Source: Leifsonia sp. ku-ls (lineage in GTDB: Bacteria; Actinomycetota; Actinomycetes; Actinomycetales; Microbacteriaceae). From it: DNA of 64,000 bases. The stretch is from NCBI GenBank assembly GCA_003367665.1, contig QKXI01000009.1, positions 124,100 to 188,099 of the forward strand, read 5' to 3'. Positions 7,537 to 16,755 of the stretch are shown in pieces. The notes beneath the pieces are model-generated. The model was given only the letters and a program-made list of their open reading frames with translations. It had not been told where the DNA came from and made no database searches. Position 1 is the stretch's first letter; each line of letters begins with the position of its first letter. Both the position numbers and the translations under genes were made by a program.

Positions 7537-8609
7537 TCGGCATGCGGCGAGTGGAAGCGCTACGCGAGGCCGTGCGAGACGTCGTGTCGGGGGCAGGGCG
7601 AACGGCCACGTTCGCCGTGCTGTTCCTGGTCCTGGCCGGCGGCGTCGGTCTGGCGGCGGAGCTGTCAACCATCCAGGGCATCACGGCCGCTCGCCAGTAC
7701 GTCGGGTCCGGTTCGGCGACGTACATGATGAGCACGCAGAAGCGCATCGACGGGCGCGCCTGCGATGCGCTCGCATCGCTGCCCAACGTCGCGGCTGCTG
7801 GAGCGATACGCGAAGACCGCGAGCTCTTTGTTTCATCCACGCTTCCCCAGACACCGATCTCGTCCTTCTCGATTTCGCCCGGGTTCCGCGACCTTCTGAC
7901 AGCGCGGGGTGACTCCACGCGACCGGGTATCGCGCTGTCGGAAGACGTAGCTCGGACACTCGGCACCGATGCCGGTGAGAACCTGGCCACTGCGCACGGT
8001 TCGACAGCGGTGAACTCGGTCTTCGAATACCCGGATGACGGCCGAGACTCCATGCTGGCCTTCTCTGTTCTCGCCGTCACTCCCCTGGGAGACCAGCCGT
8101 TCGACGCGTGCTGGGTCACGATCTGGCCACAGGACGAATCCGCCGTTGCGGCCTTGGGTAGGACGGTGTTGTCAGAAGCAGGCCCCAGCAGCGATCGGCC
8201 CGTCTTGTCACAACTCAATCAGACGCACGGCGCCGCCTTCACGTTGCCGCGCGCCTTCGGTACCGACTCTGCAAAACTGCTCGCGGCCGTCGTCGGAGCC
8301 GTTCTCGGCGCGGCGCAGGTGTTTCGGCGAAGACTCGTTCTTGCCTCCGACCGGCATATCGGCGTTGGCCGTCTGCCGCAGGTCATCAGTCAGACGGCGC
8401 AGTGCGCGGTGTGGGTGTCGATCGGTGCCATCGGCGCTCTGAGCGCCGCGCTAGTCCCCCTTCCACCTCACGAGTCGGATCGCGGGCCTCTCTTGACCGC
8501 TTCGGCTCTGATCCTTGTGGCCGGCGCGGGTTCAGCGTTAGCGTCATGTGCTTTTGCCACCTGCCTCATCCGGGAGTCATCTCTGTTCCGGTACTTCAAG
8601 AACCGATGA
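7533..8609 (+). CDS. ABC transporter permease, MacB/FtsX-like
   Basis: A 358-residue membrane protein starting at GTG 7533 within a GTGA overlap. One helix lies near residues 25-47, followed by an extracytoplasmic domain of about 200 residues, then three helices near 246-266, 288-308 and 321-345. This 1+3 topology is that of MacB/FtsX permeases, which act mechanically on periplasmic or surface substrates. The C-terminus ends FRYFKNR. It is the last gene of the low-GC operon; the following LacI gene returns to normal composition. Confidence 0.75.
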   Translation: MIGMRRVEALREAVRDVVSGAGRTATFAVLFLVLAGGVGLAAELSTIQGITAARQYVGSGSATYMMSTQKRIDGRACDALASLPNVAAAGAIREDRELFVSSTLPQTPISSFSISPGFRDLLTARGDSTRPGIALSEDVARTLGTDAGENLATAHGSTAVNSVFEYPDDGRDSMLAFSVLAVTPLGDQPFDACWVTIWPQDESAVAALGRTVLSEAGPSSDRPVLSQLNQTHGAAFTLPRAFGTDSAKLLAAVVGAVLGAAQVFRRRLVLASDRHIGVGRLPQVISQTAQCAVWVSIGAIGALSAALVPLPPHESDRGPLLTASALILVAGAGSALASCAFATCLIRESSLFRYFKNR

Positions 8610-8668
8610 CCGTCCAGCCGGCGCATAATGGGGGCACCCGCGCGGCCCGCGGGCGCAGGGAGGGACGC

Positions 8669-9685
8669 GTGACGGAGCACCAGCGCGCCGCCAGCATGCG
8701 GGACGTCGCCGCCCTCGCGGGCGTCTCGCACCAGACCGTCTCGCGGGTGATCAACGGGCATCCGAGCATCCGGGAGTCCACCAAGCAGCGGGTCCGCGCC
8801 GCGATGGACCAGTTGCACTACCGGCCGAACCGCGCCGCGCGGGCGCTCGTGACCGCGCGCTCGCGCACCATCGGGGTGCTCTCGACCTCGGCCGCCGCCC
8901 TCTACGGGCCCGTGTCGAGCATCAACGCCATCCAGGACGCCGGCCAGACCGCCGGTTACTCCGTGGCGGTCGCGCAGCTGCCCGACCTGAGCGCCGCCGC
9001 GATCTCCGCCGGACTCGACCACCTGCTCGCTCAATCCGTGGAGGGCATCGTGGTGATCGCGCCGCAGGAGGTCGTGCTCGACCGGCTGGAGAGCGCTCGG
9101 CTCGACGTCCCGTACGTGACCCTGCTCGGCGGACCGTCTGCCGTGCAGCGCGAGCTGACCGTCGACCAGGTGGCCGGCGCCCGCGCGGCGACACGGCACC
9201 TCGTCCTGCTCGGGCACACGCGTATCGCGCACCTCTCCGGGCCGCTGGAGTGGTTCGAGGCGGAGGCGCGGGTGCACGGCTACCGCACTGAGCTCGAGGC
9301 GGCCGGGCTGACGCCGGAGCCGGTGCGGGAGGGCGGCTGGACGGCCGAGTCGGGCTACCGGCTCGGCCGGGAGGTGCTCGACGATCCCGGGGTCACGGCG
9401 GTGTTCGCCTCCAACGACCAGATGGCGCTCGGCGTCTACCACGCGGCGCGCGAGCGGGGGCTCGACATCCCCGGGCGGCTCAGCGTCGTCGGCTTCGACG
9501 ACATCCCGGAGGCCGCACACTTCTGGCCGCCGTTGACCACCGTGCTGCAGGACTTCACCGACCTCGGTCGACGGAGCGTCGAGAGCCTGGTCGCGGAGAT
9601 CGAGGGCGGAGAGGAGGCGACCGCGGTGACCCTGCAGCCGGAGCTGATCGTCCGGTCGTCGACCGCGCCTCCCCGGTCGGCCTGA
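8669..9685 (+). CDS. LacI-family transcriptional regulator
   Basis: The start is GTG 8669, with AGGGAGG 4 bases upstream; ATG 8606 would add an unlike tail. The N-terminal helix-turn-helix reads MRDVAALAGVSHQTVSRVIN, followed by the hinge helix region NRAARALVTARS and a periplasmic-binding-protein-like effector domain (SVVGFDDIPEAAHFWPPLTT near the end). The 338-aa length is normal. The next gene is an MFS exporter 33 bases downstream on the same strand, a plausible target. The sugar effector cannot be read from sequence. Confidence 0.85.
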   Translation: MTEHQRAASMRDVAALAGVSHQTVSRVINGHPSIRESTKQRVRAAMDQLHYRPNRAARALVTARSRTIGVLSTSAAALYGPVSSINAIQDAGQTAGYSVAVAQLPDLSAAAISAGLDHLLAQSVEGIVVIAPQEVVLDRLESARLDVPYVTLLGGPSAVQRELTVDQVAGARAATRHLVLLGHTRIAHLSGPLEWFEAEARVHGYRTELEAAGLTPEPVREGGWTAESGYRLGREVLDDPGVTAVFASNDQMALGVYHAARERGLDIPGRLSVVGFDDIPEAAHFWPPLTTVLQDFTDLGRRSVESLVAEIEGGEEATAVTLQPELIVRSSTAPPRSA

Positions 9686-9718
9686 CGAGCGTCGGAGGTC
9701 GGGCCTAGGCTGGCCCTC

Positions 9719-11110
9719 ATGAGCTCGCGCGACCTGGACTCGGTGTCGGCCGGCTCCGCGTCCGCCGACGCCGCCCCTCCGGGAGGCGTGCTCGGTCCGC
9801 GCTTCCGCTGGACGAGCATCGGGATGTGCCTGCTGATCATGCTGGCCGCGTTCGAGGCGCTCGCGGTCACCACGATCATGCCCGAGGTGAGCCGCGAGCT
9901 GAACGGCGATGCGCTGTACGCGTTCGCCTTCGCCGGTCCGCTCGCCGTCAGCGTCGTCGGGATGGTCGCCGCCGGGGCCTGGGCCGACCGCGGCAACCCG
10001 CGCACCGCTCTGCTCGTCTCCGTCGCGTTGTTCGCTGCCGGGCTGCTGACCGCCGGCACGGCCCCGACCATGGCGGTCTTCGTCCTCGGCCGGCTGGTGC
10101 ACGGCCTGGGCGGCGGCGGCCTGACGGTGGTGCTGTACGTGATCGTGGCCCGGGTCTATCCACCCGTCCTGCACGCGCGGATCTTCGCCGGGTTCGCCGC
10201 GGCCTGGGTGGTCCCGTCGCTGATCGGCCCGTTCATCGCCGGCCTGCTCGCCGAGTCGGTCGGTTGGCGGTGGGTGTTCCTCGGGGTCGTCGCGCTGGTG
10301 GCGCTGGCCATGCTCATGGTCGTCCCGGTGATGCACGGCGCGCTGTCGGCTCCGGACGAGATGGCGCCGTTCCGCGTCGCGCGCCTGCTCTGGGCGGTGC
10401 TGCTCGCGGTCGCCGTGCTTGCCCTGACGCTCGCCGCGGAGGCGTCCGGCCCGGTGCAGTGGGTCGTCCCGGTCGTGGCCGCCGCGGTCGCCGTGTTCGC
10501 GATCCGGCCGCTCATCCCCTCTGGGACGCTGCTCGCACGACCGGGGCTGCCGACCGTCATCCTCATGCGCGCGCTCGTGGCGGGCACCTTCTTCGCCGCC
10601 GAGGTGTACGTGCCGCGCATCCTGGTCACCGAATACGGGCTGTCGGCCGCCGTCGCCGGGCTCGCGCTGACCGCCGCGGGTCTCAGCTGGTCCGGCGCGT
10701 CCTGGGTGCAGGGCCGGTTCCCGTCCCTCACCGACCTCGCCACCGCCCGGCTCGGCGCGCTCGGCCTGACGATCGCGCTCGCCTCCCTCATCGCCACGGC
10801 CGTGTGGCACCTGCACCCGGCGGTCGTGGTGGTCGGCTGGGCGTTCGCGGGCGGCGGGATGGGCATCCTCTATCCGCGTCTCGGCGTGCTGACGCTGAGG
10901 TACTCGACCCCGGACAACCAGGGTTTCAACAGCTCGGCCCTGTCGATCGCGGATGCGACCGGCTCGGCGGTCGCGCTGGCGGCGACCGCGATCGTGTTCG
11001 CCGCGCTGCGTCCGTTCGAGGGCGGCTGGCCCTTCGCGGGCGCCTTCGCGCTGACCGCGGTGCTGTGCGGGCTCGCCTGGGCGGTGGGGTCCCGCCTGGT
11101 CCGGCGATAG
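9719..11110 (+). CDS. MFS transporter, DHA-type drug/metabolite exporter
   Basis: A 463-residue transporter with 12-14 helices. MLAAFEALAVTTIMPEVSREL in the first helix and GAWADRGNPRTALLVSVAL between helices 2 and 3 (the MFS motif A region) place it with the drug:H+ antiporters. The first 37 residues are hydrophilic. It follows the LacI regulator by 33 bases, so the pair may be co-transcribed. Substrate unknown. It ends 4 bases before the convergent GntR gene. Confidence 0.8.
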   Translation: MSSRDLDSVSAGSASADAAPPGGVLGPRFRWTSIGMCLLIMLAAFEALAVTTIMPEVSRELNGDALYAFAFAGPLAVSVVGMVAAGAWADRGNPRTALLVSVALFAAGLLTAGTAPTMAVFVLGRLVHGLGGGGLTVVLYVIVARVYPPVLHARIFAGFAAAWVVPSLIGPFIAGLLAESVGWRWVFLGVVALVALAMLMVVPVMHGALSAPDEMAPFRVARLLWAVLLAVAVLALTLAAEASGPVQWVVPVVAAAVAVFAIRPLIPSGTLLARPGLPTVILMRALVAGTFFAAEVYVPRILVTEYGLSAAVAGLALTAAGLSWSGASWVQGRFPSLTDLATARLGALGLTIALASLIATAVWHLHPAVVVVGWAFAGGGMGILYPRLGVLTLRYSTPDNQGFNSSALSIADATGSAVALAATAIVFAALRPFEGGWPFAGAFALTAVLCGLAWAVGSRLVRR

Positions 11111-11114
11111 GCCG

Positions 11115-11810
11115 CTAGGCGCGGGCCAGGCGCTGCACCGCGGCGTCGGCCTCCTCCACGATCGCCCGCATCGCCGCCTCCGCCGCCGCCGCGTCGCCAC
11201 GACGCACGGCAGCGGCGACCTCCTCGTGCAGGCGGATGGCCTCGGGGTTGGCGTTGTGCGGCATGAGGTCGTGGGCGGTGCGGCCGTTGAGCGCCTCGGC
11301 CACCGCACCGCTCAGGGCGGCGAAGGTGGGGTTGCCGGATGCCTCCAGCAGAATCCGGTGGAAGTCCCGGTCGTGCGCCAGGTACTCCTCGTGGTCGGCC
11401 GAGCGCTGCGTCGCCGACATGCCGACGATGGCGGCCGTCAGCTCCCCGCACTGCGCCGGCGTCGCTCGGGCACTGGCCAGGCGTGCGGCGACGGGCTCGA
11501 CCGCGAGACGCAGCTCGCTGAGGTCGCCGAGCGCGGTCAACCGGTCGGGTCCGGCGAGCCGCCACGCCAGGACGCGCGGGTCGAGCGCCTGCCAGGCGCC
11601 CGGCGGCGTGACGACCGTGCCTCGACGGCGGCGTGCCTGCACCAGGCCGAGCGACTCCAGCACCCGGATGCTCTCGCGCAGCACCGTGCGCGAGATGCCG
11701 AGGCTCTCCGGCGTCAGCACCGTTCCGACCGGCAGCTCGCCCGAGACGATCCTCGCCCCGAGCGACGCGATGGTCTGCTCGTGGCGGGAGCCGGGCGGTG
11801 GCTGGGTCAC
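11115..11810 (-). CDS. GntR-family regulator, FadR type, likely gluconate repressor
   Basis: A 231-residue regulator with an N-terminal winged helix-turn-helix (TPESLGISRTVLRESIRVLE) and an all-helical FCD ligand-binding domain (HDRDFHRILLEASGNPTF carries the metal/ligand-binding residues). It is divergent from gntP and gntK, so repression of gluconate uptake relieved by gluconate or its phosphate is the natural inference. A GGTCA-N3-TGACC palindrome lies in the shared promoter region. Confidence 0.8.
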   Translation of the reverse strand: MTQPPPGSRHEQTIASLGARIVSGELPVGTVLTPESLGISRTVLRESIRVLESLGLVQARRRRGTVVTPPGAWQALDPRVLAWRLAGPDRLTALGDLSELRLAVEPVAARLASARATPAQCGELTAAIVGMSATQRSADHEEYLAHDRDFHRILLEASGNPTFAALSGAVAEALNGRTAHDLMPHNANPEAIRLHEEVAAAVRRGDAAAAEAAMRAIVEEADAAVQRLARA

Positions 11811-11839
11811 GCTTCATTATCGACGGACGCGACACATCC

Positions 11840-11852
11840 GGTCAAAGTGACC
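11840..11852. promoter_or_regulatory. candidate GntR operator
   Basis: GGTCA-AAG-TGACC is a perfect inverted repeat with 5-base arms between the divergent GntR gene and gntP. FadR-type regulators bind short palindromes of this kind beside their own gene. The spacer also contains AT-rich sequence near 11895-11915 that could be the gntP promoter. Confidence 0.4.
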
Positions 11853-11951
11853 CGCCGGCCGCGTAATGTCGGTATTGTGCCGCATCGAGTGGACACAAAT
11901 CTGATTTATTCCTAGAGTGTTCCTGCCCTATCCGCACGACCAAGGATGTTC

Positions 11952-13367
11952 ATGCCACACCTCACGCTCACGCGCCTCGCGGCGGCCGCCGCTCCCGCGC
12001 CCCACCCCAGCGCCCCGGAGGGCCAGCTGATCCTCGCCGCCATCGCCGGCATCGCGGTGATCGTGCTCCTCATCACCTGGGTCAAGCTCCACCCGTTCCT
12101 CTCCCTGCTGCTCGGCTCGCTTGTCGCCGGACTCGTCGGCGGCATGGCGGCGGACGCCGTGATCGCCAGCTTCATCACCGGTTTCGGCAACACGATGGGC
12201 AGCGTCGGCGTGCTCATCGGCCTCGGCGCGATGTACGGCAAGCTGCTGGCCGACTCCGGCGGAGCCGACCGCATCGTCGACACCCTCGTCTCCCGCACCA
12301 GCGCGCGTCTGCTGCCGTGGACGATGGGCGCGGTCGGCGCGATCATCGGTCTTCCCATGTTCTTCGAGGTGGGCCTCGTGCTGCTGATGCCGGTCATCAT
12401 CCTGGTGACCCGCCGCTCCGGGCTGCCGCTGATGCGCATCGCGCTGCCGACCATCGCCGGTCTCTCCGCCATGCACGGACTCGTGCCGCCACATCCCGGA
12501 CCGCTCGTCGCCATCGGCGCCCTCGGCGCGAACCTCGGGCTGACGCTCGCCTTCGGAGTGCTCGTCGCCATCCCGACCATCGCGATCGCGGGCCCGCTGT
12601 TCAGCAAGCTCGCCGCCCGCTGGGTGCCGGTCGGCGTGCCCGACCTGTTCGTCGCCGACGAGAAGGCCATCGAGACGCGCCGGCGGCCGTCGTTCGCCGC
12701 GGCGCTCGTCAGCATCCTGCTCCCGGTGGTGCTCATGCTCGCCAAGGCGGTAGGCGACATCGCCTCGCCGGACGCCGCGCCGGTGTGGAAGGTCGTCCTC
12801 GACTTCCTCGGCACGCCGGTCATCGCGCTGACGGTGGCCGTGCTGGCCGGGCTGTTCCTGCTCGGCGTCGGCGGCGGGATGGACCGCAAGGCCATCCAGA
12901 CCAGCCTCAGCGCCTCGCTCCCGCCCATCGCGGGCATCATCTTCATCGTCGGCGCGGGCGGCGGGTTCAAGCAGGTGCTCGTGGACACGGGCATCGGTCA
13001 GGTCATCGCGGGTTGGGCGACCGGCGCCAGCGGCATCCTGGTGCTCCTCCTCGCCTGGACGGTCGCGGCGCTCATCCGTGTCGCCACGGGGTCCGCCACG
13101 GTCGCGACCGTGACCGCCGCGGGCATCCTGCTGCCGCTGACCGAGCACCTGTCGACGCCGATGGTCTCGCTCATGGTGCTCGCGATCGGCGCCGGCTCGG
13201 TGTTCCTCTCGCACGTCAACGACGCCGGGTTCTGGCTGGTCAAGGAGTACCTGGGGCTCGACATCCCGCAGACCCTGAAGAGCTGGACCGTGCTGGAGTG
13301 CCTGGTCTCGATCGTGGGCCTGGCGGGCGTGCTCGTCCTCAGCCTGTTCGTCGGCGGTCTCGGATGA
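11952..13367 (+). CDS. gntP: gluconate:H+ symporter, GntP family
   Basis: A 471-residue permease with 12 or more helices across its whole length. GLVPPHPGPLVAIGALGAN and ATGSATVATVTAAGILLPL are hallmark GntP segments. The start is ATG 11952, with AAGG 6 bases before it; ATG 11946 overlaps that site. It imports gluconate (possibly related sugar acids) across the membrane. It is coupled to the gluconokinase gene by a 4-base ATGA overlap, which supports the assignment strongly. Confidence 0.9.
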   Translation: MPHLTLTRLAAAAAPAPHPSAPEGQLILAAIAGIAVIVLLITWVKLHPFLSLLLGSLVAGLVGGMAADAVIASFITGFGNTMGSVGVLIGLGAMYGKLLADSGGADRIVDTLVSRTSARLLPWTMGAVGAIIGLPMFFEVGLVLLMPVIILVTRRSGLPLMRIALPTIAGLSAMHGLVPPHPGPLVAIGALGANLGLTLAFGVLVAIPTIAIAGPLFSKLAARWVPVGVPDLFVADEKAIETRRRPSFAAALVSILLPVVLMLAKAVGDIASPDAAPVWKVVLDFLGTPVIALTVAVLAGLFLLGVGGGMDRKAIQTSLSASLPPIAGIIFIVGAGGGFKQVLVDTGIGQVIAGWATGASGILVLLLAWTVAALIRVATGSATVATVTAAGILLPLTEHLSTPMVSLMVLAIGAGSVFLSHVNDAGFWLVKEYLGLDIPQTLKSWTVLECLVSIVGLAGVLVLSLFVGGLG

Positions 13368-13858
13368 CCGCGGGGCGCGCGGTCGTCGTGATGGGCGTGG
13401 CCGGCTGCGGCAAGTCGACCGTGGCGGCGCTGCTCGCCGAGCGGCTCGGCTGGGACCTGCTGGAGGGCGACGCCCTGCACCCCGTCGCGAACGTCGAGCG
13501 GATGGCCGCGGGCATCCCGCTCACCGACGACGACCGCGCGCCCTGGCTCGCCGCCATCGCGGCGTGGATGGACGAGCGGCTGGCCGCCGGACGCTCCGTC
13601 GTGGTGGCGTGCTCGGCGCTCGCCCGCCGGTACCGCGACGTGCTGCGCCGGGACGAGGTCACCTTCGTGCACCTGACCGGCACCCCCGAGCTGCTGGCCG
13701 AGCGCCTGGCCTCGCGCGAGCACCACTTCATGAAGGCCGGCATGCTGCAGAGCCAGCTGGCCACCCTCGAGCCCCTCGCCCCCGACGAGCGCCACGTCAC
13801 CTTGGACATCGCCGCCCCACCCACAACCCTCGCCGCCCAAGCCGCCGCCGCCCTCTGA
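13364..13858 (+). CDS. gntK: gluconokinase
   Basis: A 164-residue cytoplasmic kinase that phosphorylates gluconate to 6-phosphogluconate for the pentose phosphate pathway. P-loop GVAGCGKST (about 11-19), then LEGDALHP and the lid segment SREHHFMKAGMLQSQLATLE are diagnostic of the GntK family. It overlaps gntP by 4 bases. Its C-terminus (APPTTLAAQAAAAL) is normal. It faces xylB across a large palindrome. Confidence 0.93.
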   Translation: MTAGRAVVVMGVAGCGKSTVAALLAERLGWDLLEGDALHPVANVERMAAGIPLTDDDRAPWLAAIAAWMDERLAAGRSVVVACSALARRYRDVLRRDEVTFVHLTGTPELLAERLASREHHFMKAGMLQSQLATLEPLAPDERHVTLDIAAPPTTLAAQAAAAL

Positions 13859-13870
13859 TCCCGCACCCCA

Positions 13871-13936
13871 CCGTCGAGTCCACAAAGACTGCACACTGCG
13901 ACGGCGTGTCGCGCGCAGTCCTTGCGGACTCGACGG
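13871..13936. terminator. long imperfect palindrome between convergent gntK and xylB
   Basis: Arms at 13871-13892 and 13915-13936 are complementary over 22 bases with two mismatches; both begin or end with CCGTCGAGTCC-type sequence. The 22-base loop contains GGCGTGTCG. Position between two convergent genes suggests a bidirectional terminator. There is no long T-run, as usual in actinobacteria. The arms are much longer than needed for termination, so a repeat element is also possible. Confidence 0.55.
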
Positions 13937-13957
13937 CGGGGCGGCGCGGAGGTGGGG

Positions 13958-15397
13958 TCAGGGGCGGGCGGCGGCGTATTGGGTGCGGATGAGGGGGTGG
14001 GGGTCGGGTGCGAGGGTGGTGAGGGTCTCCAGGGGCCAGGCGGGGCGGGCACCGGTGAGGGCCCAGGCGGCCTGGGCGGCGGCGCCGTCGGCGACGTACT
14101 CGCCGGGGGCGGGCACCTCGACGGGGGCGTCGAAGACCTGCGTGGCGACCTGGGCGACGGCGGGGTTCTGCGCGGCGCCGCCGATCAGCAGAATGCGGCG
14201 CTCCCTGACGCCCACCGAGCGCACGGCGTCGAGGCCGTCGGCCAGGCCGCAGAGCATCCCCTCGATCGCGGCGCGCGCCAGGTTGGCCGGCGTGGTCGAC
14301 GCGAGGGTCAGGCCGTGGATGCTGGCCTTCGCGTCCGGGAGGTTCGGCGTCCGCTCGCCCTCGAAGTAGGGGACGAGCACGACCCCGCCGGACCCTGGCT
14401 CGGCCGAGAGCGCCAGCTCGGCCAGGCCGTCGTGGTCGACGCCGAGCAGCCCGGCGATGGAGCCGAGCACGCGGGCGGCGTTGAGGGTCGCGATGAGCGG
14501 GAGGGAGGCGCCCGACGCGTCGGCGAACCCGGCCACGGTTCCCGAGGCGTCCGCGACCGGCCCGTCGATCACGGCGAAGACGGTGCCGGAGGTGCCGATC
14601 GAGACGACCACGTCGCCCTCCGCCGCGCCCAGGCCGAGCGCCGCGCCCGCGTTGTCGCCGGCGCCGGGGCCGACGAGCACGCCGGAGGGCGTGCGGCCGG
14701 CGGCTTCGGCCGGACCGAGCACGCGCGGCAGCACGACGGCGTCGGCGCCGGCGACCGCGCCGGTCCCCGCCTCCCGGCCGGGCCGCCCGAGCGCACGCTC
14801 GAACAGGTCGAGGTCGTATTCTCCCGAGGCGGCGCCCCAGTAGGCGGTGCCGCTGGCGTCCGAGCGGTCGGTGGTCAGCGCCGCCAGGTCGGGGCCGAGC
14901 TCGCTCTCGCCCGCCGGGCCGTAGCCGCGCAGGCGCCAGGTCAGCCAGTCGTGGGGGAGCGCGACCGCGGCGACGCGGGCCGCGTTCTCGGGCTCCGCCT
15001 CCCGAAGCCAGCGCAGCTTGGTCGCCGTGAACGACGCGACGGGGACGACGCCGACGCGTTCCGCGTACGCCTCGGCGCCCACCTCCGCGATCAGGTCGCG
15101 GGCGGCCTGGGCCGAACGGGTGTCGTTCCAGAGCAGGGCGTCGCGGATGACACGGCCGTCGGCGTCGAGCACCACCATCCCGTGCTGCTGCCCGGCGATG
15201 GAGACCGCGTCGACGTCGTCGAGCCCGCCCGCCTCCGCGAGCGCGTCCCGCAACGCCGACCACCAGGCGGCCGGGTCGACCTCGGTGCCGTCCGGGTGCG
15301 CCGCGCGCCCCGAGCGCACCAGCCGGCCGGTCTCGGCCTCCCGCACGACCACCTTGCAACTCTGGGTCGACGAGTCGACCCCCGCGACCAACGTCAC
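13958..15397 (-). CDS. xylB: xylulokinase
   Basis: A 479-residue FGGY-family kinase that converts D-xylulose to D-xylulose 5-phosphate. The start is GTG 15397 with AGAAGGAGAG just upstream. The N-terminal phosphate-binding loop region is [24 protein letters not shown] holds the substrate region, and [13 protein letters not shown] is in the C-terminal nucleotide-binding half. It follows xylA by 88 bases on the same strand, with a stem-loop between them. Length and motifs are complete. Confidence 0.93.
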   Translation of the reverse strand: MTLVAGVDSSTQSCKVVVREAETGRLVRSGRAAHPDGTEVDPAAWWSALRDALAEAGGLDDVDAVSIAGQQHGMVVLDADGRVIRDALLWNDTRSAQAARDLIAEVGAEAYAERVGVVPVASFTATKLRWLREAEPENAARVAAVALPHDWLTWRLRGYGPAGESELGPDLAALTTDRSDASGTAYWGAASGEYDLDLFERALGRPGREAGTGAVAGADAVVLPRVLGPAEAAGRTPSGVLVGPGAGDNAGAALGLGAAEGDVVVSIGTSGTVFAVIDGPVADASGTVAGFADASGASLPLIATLNAARVLGSIAGLLGVDHDGLAELALSAEPGSGGVVLVPYFEGERTPNLPDAKASIHGLTLASTTPANLARAAIEGMLCGLADGLDAVRSVGVRERRILLIGGAAQNPAVAQVATQVFDAPVEVPAPGEYVADGAAAQAAWALTGARPAWPLETLTTLAPDPHPLIRTQYAAARP

Positions 15398-15429
15398 GCT
15401 CTCTCCTTCTTCAGCGTCGGAATGCACGT

Positions 15430-15462
15430 CGTGGTCGCTGTCCGCACGGAACAGCGACCACG
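15430..15462 (-). other. perfect stem-loop in the xylA-xylB spacer
   Basis: CGTGGTCGCTGT (15430-15441) and ACAGCGACCACG (15451-15462) form a perfect 12-bp stem with a 9-base loop. It lies inside the presumed xylA-xylB transcript. It may act as a partial terminator or protect the xylA 3' end, lowering xylB expression relative to xylA. Confidence 0.5.
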
Positions 15463-15485
15463 AGGGGCAACCGGATGGGGACGGC

Positions 15486-16676
15486 TCAGCGGGCGCCGAG
15501 CAGGTGCTCCAGGGCCAGCTGCTGCAGGCGGACGAAGCCGAAGCCCTTTCCGCCGAAGTACGCGCTCGCGTCGAAGTCCTCGAACGCGCTGCGGTCGGCC
15601 AGCAGGTCGTCGTACGACTCGCCCTCGCCGAGGGTCGGACGCGACAGCTCGGTCACGCGCGACGCCTCCAGCTGCTCCTGCACCTCCGGGTCGGCGCGGA
15701 ACGCCTGCGCCCGCTCCTTGAGCAGGAGGTAGGTGCGCATGTTCGCGGCGGCCGACTCCCACACGCCGGTGCTGTCCTCGGTGCGCGACGGCTTGTAGTC
15801 GAAGTGGCGAGAGCCGTCGTAGGCCGGGCCGCCGTCGGGGCCGCCGTTCTCCAGCAGGTCGACGAGCGCGAAGGCGTTCTGCAGGTCGCCGTGGCCGAAG
15901 ACCAGGTCCTGGTCGTACTTGATGCCGCGCTGCCCGTTGAGGTCGATGTGGTACAGCTTGCCGTGGTAGAGCGCCTGCGCGATGCCGGCGGCGAAGTTGA
16001 GGCCCGCCATCTGCTCGTGGCCGACCTCGGGGTTGAGGCCGACGAGCTCCGGGCGCTCCAGCGAGTTGATGAACGCCAGCGCGTGGCCGACGGTCGGCAG
16101 CAGGATGTCGCCGCGCGGCTCGTTCGGCTTCGGCTCGATGGCGAAGCGGATGTCGTAGCCCTTGTCGGTGACGTAGTCGCCGAGCAGGTTGACGGCCTCG
16201 CGGTAGCGCTCGAGCGCCGCGCGGATGTCCTTTGCGGCGTCGTACTCGGCGCCCTCGCGGCCGCCCCACATCACGAACGTCTTCGCGCCGAGCTCGGCGG
16301 CGAGGTCGATGTTGCGGAGCACCTTGCGCAGCGCGAAGCGGCGCACGGCGCGGTCGTTGGAGGTGAAGCCGCCGTCCTTGAACACCGGGGCAGAGAACAG
16401 GTTGGTGGTCACCATCGGGACCACGATGCCGGTGTCCTGGAGGGCCTGCTTGAGGCGGTCGATCTGCTTTTGGCGCTCCGCGTCGGTGGAGCCGAACGCG
16501 AACAGGTCGTCGTCGTGGAAGGTGAGGCCGTAGGCGCCGAGCTCGTCGAGCTTGTGCACCGCCTCGACCACGTCGAGCTGGGGCCGGGTCGGGCCGCCGA
16601 ACGGGTCGGTGCCGTTGTAGCCGATGGTCCACAGTCCGAACGAGAACTTGTCGGCGCGGGTGGGGGTGAGGCTCAT
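15486..16676 (-). CDS. xylA: xylose isomerase
   Basis: A 396-residue TIM-barrel enzyme interconverting D-xylose and D-xylulose. It is the compact actinobacterial type, starting [20 protein letters not shown]. Metal- and substrate-binding segments are visible: [10 protein letters not shown] (catalytic His), [19 protein letters not shown], and LYHIDLNGQ. The ATG at 16676 is well placed. It is the first gene of the xylAB unit, downstream of an AT-rich promoter with a palindrome likely bound by a xylose-responsive regulator. Confidence 0.96.
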   Translation of the reverse strand: MSLTPTRADKFSFGLWTIGYNGTDPFGGPTRPQLDVVEAVHKLDELGAYGLTFHDDDLFAFGSTDAERQKQIDRLKQALQDTGIVVPMVTTNLFSAPVFKDGGFTSNDRAVRRFALRKVLRNIDLAAELGAKTFVMWGGREGAEYDAAKDIRAALERYREAVNLLGDYVTDKGYDIRFAIEPKPNEPRGDILLPTVGHALAFINSLERPELVGLNPEVGHEQMAGLNFAAGIAQALYHGKLYHIDLNGQRGIKYDQDLVFGHGDLQNAFALVDLLENGGPDGGPAYDGSRHFDYKPSRTEDSTGVWESAAANMRTYLLLKERAQAFRADPEVQEQLEASRVTELSRPTLGEGESYDDLLADRSAFEDFDASAYFGGKGFGFVRLQQLALEHLLGAR

Positions 16677-16701
16677 GGGGTTTCCTTCAGCGTCGTCGGT
16701 G

Positions 16702-16720
16702 ATTTGTTGTTCCAATAAAC
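16702..16720 (-). promoter_or_regulatory. candidate xylose-regulator operator at xylA promoter
   Basis: On the minus strand GTTTATTG-GAA-CAACAAAT is an imperfect palindrome (6 of 8 positions match) just downstream of TATAAG, a likely -10 box. ROK-type xylose repressors bind AT-rich TTTGTT/AACAAA palindromes, and two ROK genes lie in this window. The assignment is inference. Confidence 0.45.
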
Positions 16721-16755
16721 TTATACAGGATGCGCGCCCGCGGCGCGACCCCGGA

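Noticed and set aside
8468-11308. A minus-strand open frame of 946 codons opposite the LacI and MFS genes
   Set aside because: Highly charged, repetitive translation with no motif, opposite two well-supported genes and part of the GntR gene.
11946-11951. ATG two codons upstream as the gntP start
   Set aside because: It would overlap its own ribosome binding site; ATG 11952 has AAGG at proper distance.
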